Shown here: piece after piece, positions 55,798 to 63,495 of the stretch
How the letters are laid out: every line of letters begins with the position of its first letter
Position numbering within the stretch: position 1 is the stretch's first letter
Origin: Streptomyces sp. AC512_CC834
Lineage (GTDB): Bacteria; Actinomycetota; Actinomycetes; Streptomycetales; Streptomycetaceae
NCBI RefSeq assembly: GCF_019049325.1
Contig: NZ_JAGMUO010000023.1
Span: forward strand, 1 to 64,000
Reading direction: 5' to 3'
Length of the DNA: 64,000 nt
Made by a program: the position numbers and the translations under genes
Notes under the pieces: model-generated
The model's input: the letters and a program-made list of their open reading frames with translations, nothing else
What the model was told of the DNA's origin: nothing
The model's database searches: none

Positions 55798-57072
55798 TCA
55801 GCGCACCGTCTCTCCACCGCCGCCGGAGGACTTCTTCGAGGGCGGCGTGCGGGACAGGAACAGGCCGAAGACCGGGGGGCGGCCCTGGAGCAGCTCGAGG
55901 CGGCCGCCGTCCGCCTCGGCCAGGTCACGGGCCACGGCGAGGCCGATGCCCGTGGAGTTGCGTCCGCTGATCGCGCGCTCGAAGATCCGCGCCCCCAGGT
56001 CGCCCGGGACGCCGGGGCCCTCGTCGGTGACCTCGACCACGGCCTGGTTGCCGGTCACCCGGGTCCGCAGGGCGACCGTGCCGCCGCCGTGCATCAGGGA
56101 GTTCTCGATCAGTGCGGCCAGCACCTGCGCCACGGCGCCGGGGGTGCCCACGGCCGTCAGATGGCGTTTGCCGGAGCTGACGATGGCCCGTCCCTCACTG
56201 CGGTAGGCGGGGCGCCACTCGGCGATCTGCTGCTGGATGACGTCGTCCAGCTCGAAGGTGACGGCGGAGCCGCTGCGCGGGTCGCGGGAGTTGGTCAGCA
56301 GCCGGTCCACGACGTCCGTCAGCCGTTCCACCTGCGACAGGGCGATCGTCGCCTCCTCCTTCACCGTCTCCGGTTCGTCGGTGAGGGTGATCTCCTCCAG
56401 CCGCATGGACAGCGCGGTCAGCGGCGTCCGCAGTTGGTGGGAGGCGTCCGCGGCGAGGCGGCGCTCGGCGGTGAGCATCCGGGCGATGCGCTCGGCGGAG
56501 GAGTCCAGCACGTCCGCGACCCGGTCCAGCTCGGGAACGCCGTAGCGCTTGTGGCGCGGGCGCGGGTCGCCGGAGCCGAGGCGTTCGGCGGTCTCGGCGA
56601 GGTCGGTGAGCGGGGAGGCGAGGCGGTTGGCCTGCCGGATCGCCAGCACCACGGCCGCGATCACCGCGAGCAGTGCCACCAGGCCGATGATCAGCAGGGT
56701 CCGCCCGACCTCACGGGTCACGGAGGAGCTGGGCTCCTCGACGAGGACCGTCTCGCCCTCCTCGCCGGTGGCCCTGCCCTGGAGCACGTCGCCGGACGGC
56801 TTGCTGCCGACCTCGATGACCGGTTCGCCGGGGATGCGGATCACGGCGTACCGGGCGTCGCGGATCTGCTCCCGCAGGAACTCGGCGTCCACCGAGCCGG
56901 TGCCGATCAGTCGGCTGTCCACGATGCTGGCCAGCCGCACCGCCTCCAGGTCGACCCGTTCCTGGGCGGTGCTGCTGATCGTCCGGGTCTCGACGATGAC
57001 GAGGGAGACGCCGAAGACGGCGATCACGACGAGCACCACGGCGAGCGTGGACTGGATCAGTCGACGGCGCAT
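55798..57072 (-). CDS. Sensor histidine kinase
   Basis: A 424-residue membrane kinase. The first helix (STLAVVLVVIAVFGVSLVIV) and second helix (~125-150, LLIIGLVALLAVIAAVVLAI) flank a ~95-residue extracellular sensor. A HAMP region follows, then the phospho-acceptor motif DASHQLRTPLTALSMRLEE, the N box IENSLMHGGG and the G1 box TDEGPGVPGDLG; GIGLAVARDLAEADGG completes the ATP-binding part. It pairs with the response regulator 71 bases upstream. The signal is unknown. Confidence 0.94.
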   Translation of the reverse strand: MRRRLIQSTLAVVLVVIAVFGVSLVIVETRTISSTAQERVDLEAVRLASIVDSRLIGTGSVDAEFLREQIRDARYAVIRIPGEPVIEVGSKPSGDVLQGRATGEEGETVLVEEPSSSVTREVGRTLLIIGLVALLAVIAAVVLAIRQANRLASPLTDLAETAERLGSGDPRPRHKRYGVPELDRVADVLDSSAERIARMLTAERRLAADASHQLRTPLTALSMRLEEITLTDEPETVKEEATIALSQVERLTDVVDRLLTNSRDPRSGSAVTFELDDVIQQQIAEWRPAYRSEGRAIVSSGKRHLTAVGTPGAVAQVLAALIENSLMHGGGTVALRTRVTGNQAVVEVTDEGPGVPGDLGARIFERAISGRNSTGIGLAVARDLAEADGGRLELLQGRPPVFGLFLSRTPPSKKSSGGGGETVR

Positions 57073-57117
57073 GTCCTCTTACCCGGTTGCCGTGTGCGGC
57101 CTCTGGGGGCCCGCTCA

Positions 57118-57160
57118 GTTCTTCTCGAACCGTTCTTCTCGAATCAGTTCTTCTCGAAAC
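57118..57160. repeat. Threefold GTTCTTCTCGAA repeat at the 3' end of the response regulator gene
   Basis: The last codons of the response regulator (Phe-Glu-Lys-Asn-stop on the minus strand) are repeated twice more downstream as GTTCTTCTCGAA units. They lie between the regulator and kinase genes. This looks like a small duplication of the gene end. Confidence 0.7.
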
Positions 57161-57821
57161 GGAAGCCCACGCCGCGCACGGTGGCGATGTAGCGGGGGTT
57201 GGCCGCGTCGTCGCCGAGCTTCTTGCGCAGCCAGGAGATGTGCATGTCGAGGGTCTTGGTCGACGACCACCAGGTGGTGTCCCAGACCTCGCGCATGAGC
57301 TGGTCGCGGGTGACGACCCGGCCGGCGTCGCGCACCAGGACCCGCAGCAGGTCGAACTCCTTGGCGGTGAGCTGGAGCTCCTCCTCGCCCATCCAGGCCC
57401 GGTGCGACTCGACGTCGATGCGTACGCCGTGCGTGGCGGGCGGCTGCGCGGGCTCGGCGGCACCGCGCCGCAGCAGGGCCCGGACCCGGGCGAGCAGCTC
57501 GGCGAGGCGGAAGGGCTTGGTGACGTAGTCGTCGGCGCCCGCGTCCAGGCCGACGACGGTGTCCACCTCGTCGGCGCGCGCGGTGAGGATCAGGATCGGC
57601 ACGGCGTGGCCCTCGGACCGCAGCCGGCGGGCGACCTCGAGACCGTCCATGCCCGGCAGGCCGAGGTCCAGCACGACCATGTCGATGCCGCCCTGCAGCC
57701 CGGCGTCGAGTGCGGTGGGTCCGTCCTCACGCACCTCGACCTCGTATCCTTCCCGGCGCAGTGCGCGGGCCAGCGGCTCCGAGATGGACGCGTCGTCCTC
57801 GGCGAGCAGTACACGGGTCAT
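57144..57821 (-). CDS. OmpR/PhoB-family response regulator
   Basis: A 225-residue regulator starting at ATG 57821. The receiver domain (1-~115) has the acidic pocket AEDDAS, the phospho-acceptor Asp in MVVLDLGLPGMDGLE, the conserved Thr in LILTARAD and Lys in YVTKPFRLAELL. The C-terminal winged helix (~130-225) has LTAKEFDLLRVLVRDAG, STKTLDMHISWLRKKLGD and ending YIATVRGVGFRFEKN. It is the partner of the kinase behind it. Targets are unknown; the divergent peptide transporter is a candidate. Confidence 0.95.
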   Translation of the reverse strand: MTRVLLAEDDASISEPLARALRREGYEVEVREDGPTALDAGLQGGIDMVVLDLGLPGMDGLEVARRLRSEGHAVPILILTARADEVDTVVGLDAGADDYVTKPFRLAELLARVRALLRRGAAEPAQPPATHGVRIDVESHRAWMGEEELQLTAKEFDLLRVLVRDAGRVVTRDQLMREVWDTTWWSSTKTLDMHISWLRKKLGDDAANPRYIATVRGVGFRFEKN

Positions 57822-58350
57822 GAGCTGATGGTAGACCGCTCGGCCCAACGCCCGGGGCATGATCGCCCCGAGGGCCTCTTACTCAGGGACAAGACGGGCA
57901 TCCTCCGCGTGGCCGGCCGCGTGGGCCCCGTGTGCGAACCTGCGGCTGTGGGGTGCCATCCTGTAGCGGGCCTTCGAAAGACCGTTCACGGTTCCACTAT
58001 TACCTGTGATCCGCGTCTCAAGTCCTTCCATACCGGTCGGTGTCCTGCCGTATGGTGAATCAGCGCCTGTAGCACCCAGGGGACCTTTGGCGACAGTTCG
58101 ACGCTGAAGGTCTCTTTTGTGTGCGGGTCGGCCCCCACGGCCGACCTCGAAAGGAATGACCTGTGGCCGGGCCTCACCGCGTGCTGTGACGTGCGCGGAG
58201 GCGTGGATCCCGGTGGCCGCCGCCCACCGCTTCGCAATCCGGAGCGGAATCCCCCAGGCGTGGGACGGGCGGGGAAGGCCGCCGGTGCCGGCCGCCCCCC
58301 ACCGGGCGCGCATCGCCTCATGAGCGCGTCCCGACCAGCAAGGATCGATC
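57822..58350. other. Intergenic region between the response regulator and peptide transporter
   Basis: No gene is supported in these 529 bases; long frames here are GC-driven. The segment around 57990-58060 is AT-richer and contains CCGTATGGT, a possible -10 region for the transporter, about 300 bases before its start. That implies a long leader. No riboswitch or hairpin was recognised. Confidence 0.45.
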
Positions 58351-59847
58351 ATGGCGTCCAGCCTGACGAAGGACTCGGTCACCCCGGGCACCCCCGGCTC
58401 CGAGAAGACCTTCTTCGGCCACCCCCGCGGACTGGCCACACTCTTCATGACCGAGATGTGGGAGAGGTTCTCCTACTACGGCATGAGGGCTCTGCTCCCG
58501 CTGTACCTCGTCGCCCCGGGTGGCCTCGGCCTCGGCGCCGGCACCGCGACCGCGATCTACTCCGTGTACCTCTCGCTGGTGTACCTGCTCACGATGCCGG
58601 GCGGCTGGTTCGGCGACCGCGTCTGGGGCCCCCGCAAGACCGTCGCCATCGCCGGTGGCGTGATCATGCTCGGCCACCTCACGCTGGCGCTGCCGTCCTC
58701 CGGCACGTTCTACGCGGGCCTCGGTCTGGTGGCCATCGGCTCGGGTCTGCTGAAGGCCAACATCTCGACGATGGTCGGCCAGCTCTACGACGGTCCCGAC
58801 GACCCGCGCCGCGACGGTGGCTTCACCGTCTTCTACATGGGCATCAACCTCGGTGCCTTCGCCGCGCCGCTGACCATCGGCACCATCGGTGAGAACGTCA
58901 ACTGGCACCTGGGCTTCGCGCTCGCCGCGGTCGGCATGGGCCTGGGCGTCATCCAGTTCCTGCTCGGCAGCCGCCACCTGGCCCCGCACTCCAGCACGGT
59001 CCCGAAGCCGCTGTCCCTCGAGGAGAAGACCTCGACACTGCGCAAGGCCGCGTTCTGGGCCGCGCTGGCCGTCGTCTTCTACGCGATCGTCGGCTTCTCG
59101 GGCAACTACACCCTGAACTGGATCCTGGTCCCGCTGACCCTGCTCGGTGTGATCGTCCCGGTGCTGGTGCTGACCAACATCAAGCGCGACAAGTCCCTGG
59201 ACCGCTCCGAGCAGTCCAAGATGTCGGCGTACATCTGGTTCTTCGTCGCCGCCGCCGTGTTCTGGATGATCTACGACCAGGGCGGCTCGACCCTGTCGCT
59301 CTTCGCCGACTCCTCGACCGACACCAGCGCCTTCGGCTGGGAGTTCCCGGTCTCCTGGTTCCAGTCGGTCAACCCGGTCATCATCATGGCCCTGGCACCG
59401 GTCTTCGCCACGGTGTGGCTGGCGCTCAACCGCCGGGGCAAGGAGCCGAGCACGGTCGTCAAGTTCTCCTTCGGCCTGGTCCTGGTCGGCGCGTCCTTCT
59501 TCCTCTTCCTGGCCCCGCTGGGCATCGCGGAGGGCGGCCACAAGGCGGCGGCCCTGTGGCTGGTGGCGATCTACTTCGTCCAGACCTGCGGTGAGCTGAT
59601 GCTCTCCCCGGTCGGCCTGTCGGTCACCACGAAGATGGCGCCGGTGAAGTACGCCTCGCAGATGATGGGCGTCTGGTTCCTCGCCGTCACCGCCGGCGAC
59701 GCCACGACCGGCCTGCTCTCCATCGCCGGCGTCGACCTCAACAAGACGGGCATCGTCGCCGCGGAGGCGGCTCTCGCGGTGGTCGCGGGCATCGCGATCT
59801 GGATGTACCGCAAGCGCGTCAAGGAACTCATGGGCGACGTCCGCTGA
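58351..59847 (+). CDS. Proton-dependent oligopeptide (POT/PTR2) transporter
   Basis: A 498-residue transporter of di- and tripeptides, with 12-14 helices. The POT signature is EMWERFSYYGMRALLPLYL (ExxERFxYYG), and the second PTR2 motif is FYMGINLGAFAAPLTIG. GELMLSPVGLSVTTKMAP is also typical. The length fits bacterial members. It is convergent with the DUF397 cluster, separated by a very strong hairpin. Confidence 0.95.
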   Translation: MASSLTKDSVTPGTPGSEKTFFGHPRGLATLFMTEMWERFSYYGMRALLPLYLVAPGGLGLGAGTATAIYSVYLSLVYLLTMPGGWFGDRVWGPRKTVAIAGGVIMLGHLTLALPSSGTFYAGLGLVAIGSGLLKANISTMVGQLYDGPDDPRRDGGFTVFYMGINLGAFAAPLTIGTIGENVNWHLGFALAAVGMGLGVIQFLLGSRHLAPHSSTVPKPLSLEEKTSTLRKAAFWAALAVVFYAIVGFSGNYTLNWILVPLTLLGVIVPVLVLTNIKRDKSLDRSEQSKMSAYIWFFVAAAVFWMIYDQGGSTLSLFADSSTDTSAFGWEFPVSWFQSVNPVIIMALAPVFATVWLALNRRGKEPSTVVKFSFGLVLVGASFFLFLAPLGIAEGGHKAAALWLVAIYFVQTCGELMLSPVGLSVTTKMAPVKYASQMMGVWFLAVTAGDATTGLLSIAGVDLNKTGIVAAEAALAVVAGIAIWMYRKRVKELMGDVR

Positions 59848-59872
59848 CCCCTGCGGACGCCCGCTCTTTTAC

Positions 59873-59909
59873 GGAGGGTCACCTCATCCGGTGGATGAGG
59901 TGACCCTCC
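59873..59909. terminator. Very strong bidirectional terminator overlapping the DUF397 gene end
   Basis: GGAGGGTCACCTCATCC at 59873-59889 pairs perfectly with its complement at 59893-59909 around a 3-base loop, a 17-bp stem. It is 25 bases after the transporter stop. It includes the last codons and stop of the convergent DUF397 gene. Confidence 0.85.
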
Positions 59910-60108
59910 GGGCGTTCAGGGGTGTCCCCAGGGCCGCGTACGGGGCGAAGTCCGCCCAGGCGGCGGGGAGGAGGGCGACCCGCGGACCGTCGGGGTCCTT
60001 GGAGTCGCGGACCAGGATGGCGGTCGGGGTGGTAGCTACCTCGACGCAGTTCGAACCGTCGGGGCTGTAGCTGGATTTCCGCCACTGGGGGACGCGCATG
60101 CCGGTCAT
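59884..60108 (-). CDS. DUF397 protein 1
   Basis: A 74-residue DUF397 protein: VPQWRKSSYSPDGSNCVEVA, ILVRDSKDPDGPRVALLPAAW and ADFAPY. ATG 60108 is used; GTG 60153, overlapping the previous gene's stop, is an alternative with a better-placed ribosome-binding site. DUF397 proteins accompany HTH regulators with a DUF5753 domain in Streptomyces; the pair has been likened to toxin-antitoxin or developmental switch systems. It is the most divergent of the three copies here. Confidence 0.85.
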   Translation of the reverse strand: MTGMRVPQWRKSSYSPDGSNCVEVATTPTAILVRDSKDPDGPRVALLPAAWADFAPYAALGTPLNARRVTSSTG

Positions 60109-60145
60109 GGCGCTTGCTCTGCTGAGCCTCCGCGTCGAGAAACCC

Positions 60146-60352
60146 TCAGCCACCGGCTACGCGCGACTTCGACGCGTGGCAGAGGAAGTCCGCCCAGACT
60201 GTGCGAGGGAAGGCAAGGCGCGATCCGGTGAGGGTCTTGGAATCACGGACCAGGATGGCGGCCGGAGCGGTAGCTACCTCGACGCAGTTCGAACTGTCAC
60301 CGCTGTAACTGGATTTCCGCCACTGGTGGATGTGTAGGTCGGCCTCTTTCAC
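60146..60352 (-). CDS. DUF397 protein 2
   Basis: A 68-residue DUF397 protein (IHQWRKSSYSGDSSNCVEVA, AILVRDSKTLTGSRLAFPRT). GTG 60352 follows GGAGGT. The DNA of the central and C-terminal part is nearly the same as in copy 3: a run of about 75 bases around 60190-60265 looks identical. It is therefore a recent tandem duplicate. Confidence 0.87.
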   Translation of the reverse strand: MKEADLHIHQWRKSSYSGDSSNCVEVATAPAAILVRDSKTLTGSRLAFPRTVWADFLCHASKSRVAGG

Positions 60353-60376
60353 GACTGGACCTCCGCGTCGAGAATC

Positions 60377-60568
60377 TTACTCATAGGTTACGCGCGACTT
60401 CGACGCATGGCAGAGGAACTCCGCCCAGACTGTGCGAGGGAAGGCAAGGCGCGATCCGGTGAGGGTCTTGGAATCACGGACCAGGATGGCGGCCGCGGTG
60501 GTGGCTATGTCGACGCAGTTCGAACCGTCGCCGCTGTACGTGGACTTCTGCCAGTCAAGGGTCTGCAT
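60377..60568 (-). CDS. DUF397 protein 3
   Basis: A 63-residue DUF397 protein (LDWQKSTYSGDGSNCVDIA, AILVRDSKTLTGSRLAFPRT). ATG 60568 is preceded by AAGGA; GTG 60583, overlapping the HTH gene's stop, is a possible earlier start. It directly follows the HTH gene, so the four genes probably form one operon. Confidence 0.87.
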   Translation of the reverse strand: MQTLDWQKSTYSGDGSNCVDIATTAAAILVRDSKTLTGSRLAFPRTVWAEFLCHASKSRVTYE

Positions 60569-60579
60569 GAGTCGTTCCT

Positions 60580-61443
60580 TCACAGGTCCTGGATGCGTTG
60601 GTGGATGAAGTCGCGTGTCTTGGCGCGGTCCAGTGCGCAGGACTCCATGCGGTCCAGTACGGCCCGGTATTTACAGAGCTGAGCCTCGGCATCGAGGAAC
60701 TCGCAGGCACCGTGATGCGAGTCCAGTTGGGTCGTGTCGAGCTGAGGGACAGGCCCCTCCACGTAGTCGAAGGACTGGCCGGTGGTGGGGAAGTGGTTCG
60801 TGCCGAAAGGGATCACCCGGACGGTGACATGGGGCAGTTCGCTCATGTCGAGCAAGTGCTGGAGCTGCTCACGGGCGACGACCGGGCCGCCGAAGTCCAT
60901 GCGGAGTGCCGCTTCGTGAAGGACCGCCGTGTATGGGGGTGGTTCCGCCCGGTGCAGGATGCCTTGCCGCTTCATGCGGTGGGTGAGGCGGTGCTCGATC
61001 TCGTACTGACGCATCGGTGGAACCACTGCGCGAAACAGGGAGCGGGCGTGGTCGGTGGTCTGGAGCAGCGCCGGGATGTGGATCAGGAGTGCCACGCGTA
61101 GTCCGGAGGCGTGATGCTCCAGCTCGGCCAGATCGACCAGATCGACCAGAGCGACCGGGACGTGGTCACGGTACTCCTCCCACCAACCACGCGTCCGCCT
61201 GCCCGTCATCGTGGCGAGGGCGTCGATCAGTTCCTCGTCACTGCAGTCGTAGGCATGCGCCATCGAGCGGAGCCGGTCGGAGCTGATCGGTGTGCGTCCG
61301 GTCTCGATCATGCTGACGCGTGCCTGGTTGACGCCCAGGAGCCCGGCGGCGCTCGTGGCGGTGAACCCAGCCCGCTCTCGGAGTTTGCGCAGTTCTGCAC
61401 CCAGCCTTCGCTGTCGGAGCGTGGGGCTGTTGGTGGGCGGCAC
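60580..61443 (-). CDS. Helix-turn-helix regulator with DUF5753 domain
   Basis: A 287-residue Xre-type regulator. The N-terminal HTH spans ~10-65 (LGAELRKLRERAGFTATSAA, LLGVNQARVSMIETGRTPIS). The DUF5753 domain covers ~95-285 (IHIPALLQTTDHARSLFRAV, LHEAALRMDFGGPVVAREQL). This family, often annotated as the antitoxin-like partner of DUF397 proteins, controls development or stress traits in some Streptomyces. It heads the cluster and may be co-expressed with the downstream DUF397 genes. Confidence 0.93.
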   Translation of the reverse strand: MPPTNSPTLRQRRLGAELRKLRERAGFTATSAAGLLGVNQARVSMIETGRTPISSDRLRSMAHAYDCSDEELIDALATMTGRRTRGWWEEYRDHVPVALVDLVDLAELEHHASGLRVALLIHIPALLQTTDHARSLFRAVVPPMRQYEIEHRLTHRMKRQGILHRAEPPPYTAVLHEAALRMDFGGPVVAREQLQHLLDMSELPHVTVRVIPFGTNHFPTTGQSFDYVEGPVPQLDTTQLDSHHGACEFLDAEAQLCKYRAVLDRMESCALDRAKTRDFIHQRIQDL

Positions 61444-61552
61444 GGCGCCTCCTTCCTGGCCGCGACGCGGCGTTGCGTTCCCTCACAGGCACAGCCACCG
61501 CTGGGCGCGGCCGTTGGGCAACCGAACCCCCTCCCTCCAGAAAGGCTGCTTC

Positions 61553-61998
61553 ATGGGCACCGTATCCCCGTCCGACACCTGGGCGTACGCCCTCCGCCTG
61601 CCACACGACCCCAGAGCCGCACGCGTCGCACGCATGACCGTACGGGCCGCCCTCGGCGGGCACGGCAGGCACGAAGTGCTGGACACCGTCGAGCTGTTGA
61701 CGTCGGAGCTGGTCACCAATGCCTACCGGCACACCCGGGGACCGTGCTCGCTGCGGCTCACCGCGCTCAGCGACGGACGGCTGCGGGTCGGGGTGTGGGA
61801 CAGCCACCCGCACATCCCCGCCCCCTTCGCGGAACCGCCGGACGGCCACCGCACGGCTCCCGCCCCGCCGGACGCCGGCGGCGGGCGCGGACTGCACCTC
61901 GTACAGGCGTGCGCCGACTCCTGGGGCGGTGGTCGCTGGGCGACGACCTGCTCGGGAGGGGCACCGGAAAACTGCTCTGGTTCGAGGTGCGGAATTAG
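61553..61998 (+). pseudogene. ATP-binding (HATPase_c, anti-sigma-type) protein gene with apparent frameshift
   Basis: ATG 61553 after GAAAGG begins MGTVSPSDTWAYALRLPHDP. The HATPase_c_2 domain is recognisable: LLTSELVTNAYRHTRGPCSL (N box) and GGGRGLHLVQACADSWG. After this the expected ending SLGDDLLGRGTGKLLWFEVR plus N-stop occurs in another frame, stopping at 61998. One base, probably a G in GGGGCGGTGG at about 61923-61933, is missing relative to an intact gene. As written, the frame instead runs to 62716 across the opposite gene. It is either a real pseudogene or a sequence error. Confidence 0.75.
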
Positions 61999-62110
61999 CG
62001 CGGGGCGCGGTCCCCGCCGGCGTCTGGGGCGGAGCCCCAGGGCCTCCGCTTCCTGGCCGACCGAGACGGGTGGCGGGTGGGCAGAAGAGACCCGCGAAAG
62101 CGCCGCAGGC

Positions 62111-62668
62111 CTACGCCGGGGCGCCCAGCTCCGCCCACACCCGCTTGCCCGCGACCCCCGGCGTCCGTACGACGCCCCAGTCCAGGCACAGCCGCTGCAC
62201 GATGAACATGCCGTGTCCACCGGGACGCCCGGCCCGGTGCGGGGTGCGCGGCGCCGGCTGGCCCGTGCCGCGGTCGGAGACCTCCAGCCGGATCACTTTC
62301 TTCTCGCAGGTGATCCACAGCTCGTCCGGCCCCTCGGCATGCAGACAGGCGTTGGTGACCAGCTCGGACACCACGAGCAGTACGTCCTCGGCGGCGGCCC
62401 GCTGGTCCGCGGTGGCGGAGGGCAGCCAGCCCCAGGCGTACAGCGCCTCACGGGTGAAGTCACGGGCCAGCGGAACGACCCCGCTCGCGTCCTCGAAGCT
62501 CAGCCTGCGGACCTGCCGCCCGGAAGACCCAGAAGACCCGGAAGACACAGAAGACGACGACGCGGGCGCGGACGTCCCGGACCCGGGCACGCCCCCCTCG
62601 GACACCCCGGAAGCGCCGCCGGGCTCCGGACCACGGTCGCCCGGCGAGTAGGGCCGGGTGGTGCTCAT
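62111..62668 (-). CDS. ATP-binding serine-kinase/anti-sigma factor (RsbW/SpoIIAB-like)
   Basis: A 185-residue protein with a Ser/Gly-rich N-terminal 50 residues and a C-terminal HATPase_c_2 domain: VLLVVSELVTNACLHAEGPD (N box), LEVSDRGTG (G1 box) and GGHGMFIVQRLCLDWGV (G2 box). Such proteins bind SigB/SigF-type sigma factors and phosphorylate STAS antagonists. It lies in the same orientation behind the STAS gene, with the sigma gene divergent, a typical partner-switching arrangement. Confidence 0.9.
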   Translation of the reverse strand: MSTTRPYSPGDRGPEPGGASGVSEGGVPGSGTSAPASSSSVSSGSSGSSGRQVRRLSFEDASGVVPLARDFTREALYAWGWLPSATADQRAAAEDVLLVVSELVTNACLHAEGPDELWITCEKKVIRLEVSDRGTGQPAPRTPHRAGRPGGHGMFIVQRLCLDWGVVRTPGVAGKRVWAELGAPA

Positions 62669-62866
62669 CAGCGCTTCACCTCACCGATTCACCAGTTCAC
62701 GTTTCAAAGTCAGTAGACAGCAAAGTCGTACACAGCCAGTTCAGAGACTCTCCTGCCCGACCGGACCGTACGAACACCCCTGTATTCGGCACGAAACACG
62801 GGGCGGCGCGAAAACGCCCGCCCCGGTAGGCGCACGAAACCCTCCGCCGGCCGGACAAGGACCAGC

Positions 62867-63244
62867 TCAGCCGGACTCGTCGGCCAAGGCGGCCGCAAGC
62901 GTGTCATGAAGGGTGAAGACCGCTTCGGCCCCCGTGATCTCGAACACACGGGCCACCACCGGCTGCATGGCCACCAGGTGCACACCGCCCCCCTCGGCCT
63001 CCGCCTTCAGCCGCGCGCCGAGCAGGACGTTGAGTCCCGTGGAGTCGCAGAACTCCAGGCGCGAGCAGTCCACGACAAGCCGGTTGAATCCCTTGGCGAG
63101 GCACTCCTCCAGCGGCTCGCGCAACAGATCGGCGGTGTGGTGATCCAACTCACCCGCCGGGGTCACGACGGCGCTGGGGCCCTCTTCCCGTACCTCGACC
63201 AGAAGCCGGCCCGACTGGGCACTGCCGACCGTCCCGCGGTCCAT
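62867..63244 (-). CDS. STAS-domain anti-sigma factor antagonist
   Basis: A 125-residue STAS protein of the SpoIIAA/RsbV type. LVVDCSRLEFCDSTGLNVLLG contains the DSTGL motif with the serine that is phosphorylated by the anti-sigma kinase. The preceding PAGELDHHTADLLREPLEE is also typical. When unphosphorylated it should bind the anti-sigma factor and free the sigma factor. It is divergent from the sigma gene at 63496. Confidence 0.94.
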   Translation of the reverse strand: MDRGTVGSAQSGRLLVEVREEGPSAVVTPAGELDHHTADLLREPLEECLAKGFNRLVVDCSRLEFCDSTGLNVLLGARLKAEAEGGGVHLVAMQPVVARVFEITGAEAVFTLHDTLAAALADESG

Positions 63245-63378
63245 GCCGTTTCTCTCTCCCGAGGTCGTGACTGCTGCTGACGACCTCGAACACTACGCCT
63301 TCCCACCGCACTCCGACACCCGAACAACCGCACACAAACGGACATACTTGCACATAACACACTTGCGGTCTGCTCGGT

Positions 63379-63403
63379 AAACCCGGTAGGGCTAGTAAGA
63401 CAC
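63379..63403 (-). promoter_or_regulatory. Possible SigB-type promoter for the STAS gene
   Basis: On the minus strand GTGTC, 14 bases and GGGTTT are spaced like the Streptomyces SigB consensus (GNNTN, 14-16 bases, GGGTAY). The last positions do not match fully. If real, the STAS gene would be under stress-sigma control. Confidence 0.3.
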
Positions 63404-63495
63404 GTAAACCGACACGGCCGGCTTTGGAGGCGCCGCACACCGCAGTGCACGCAACTGGCTTCGGCAGCCGTATGCCGAGAACGATGGAGGACACC

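Noticed and set aside
58119..58892. 257-codon frame overlapping the peptide transporter start
   Set aside because: It is out of frame with the clear POT family gene and has no recognisable content.
61553..62716. 388-residue protein from the HATPase start to 62716
   Set aside because: Beyond about 61930 the frame leaves the family ending and runs antisense to the next gene, which fits a frameshift, not a fusion.
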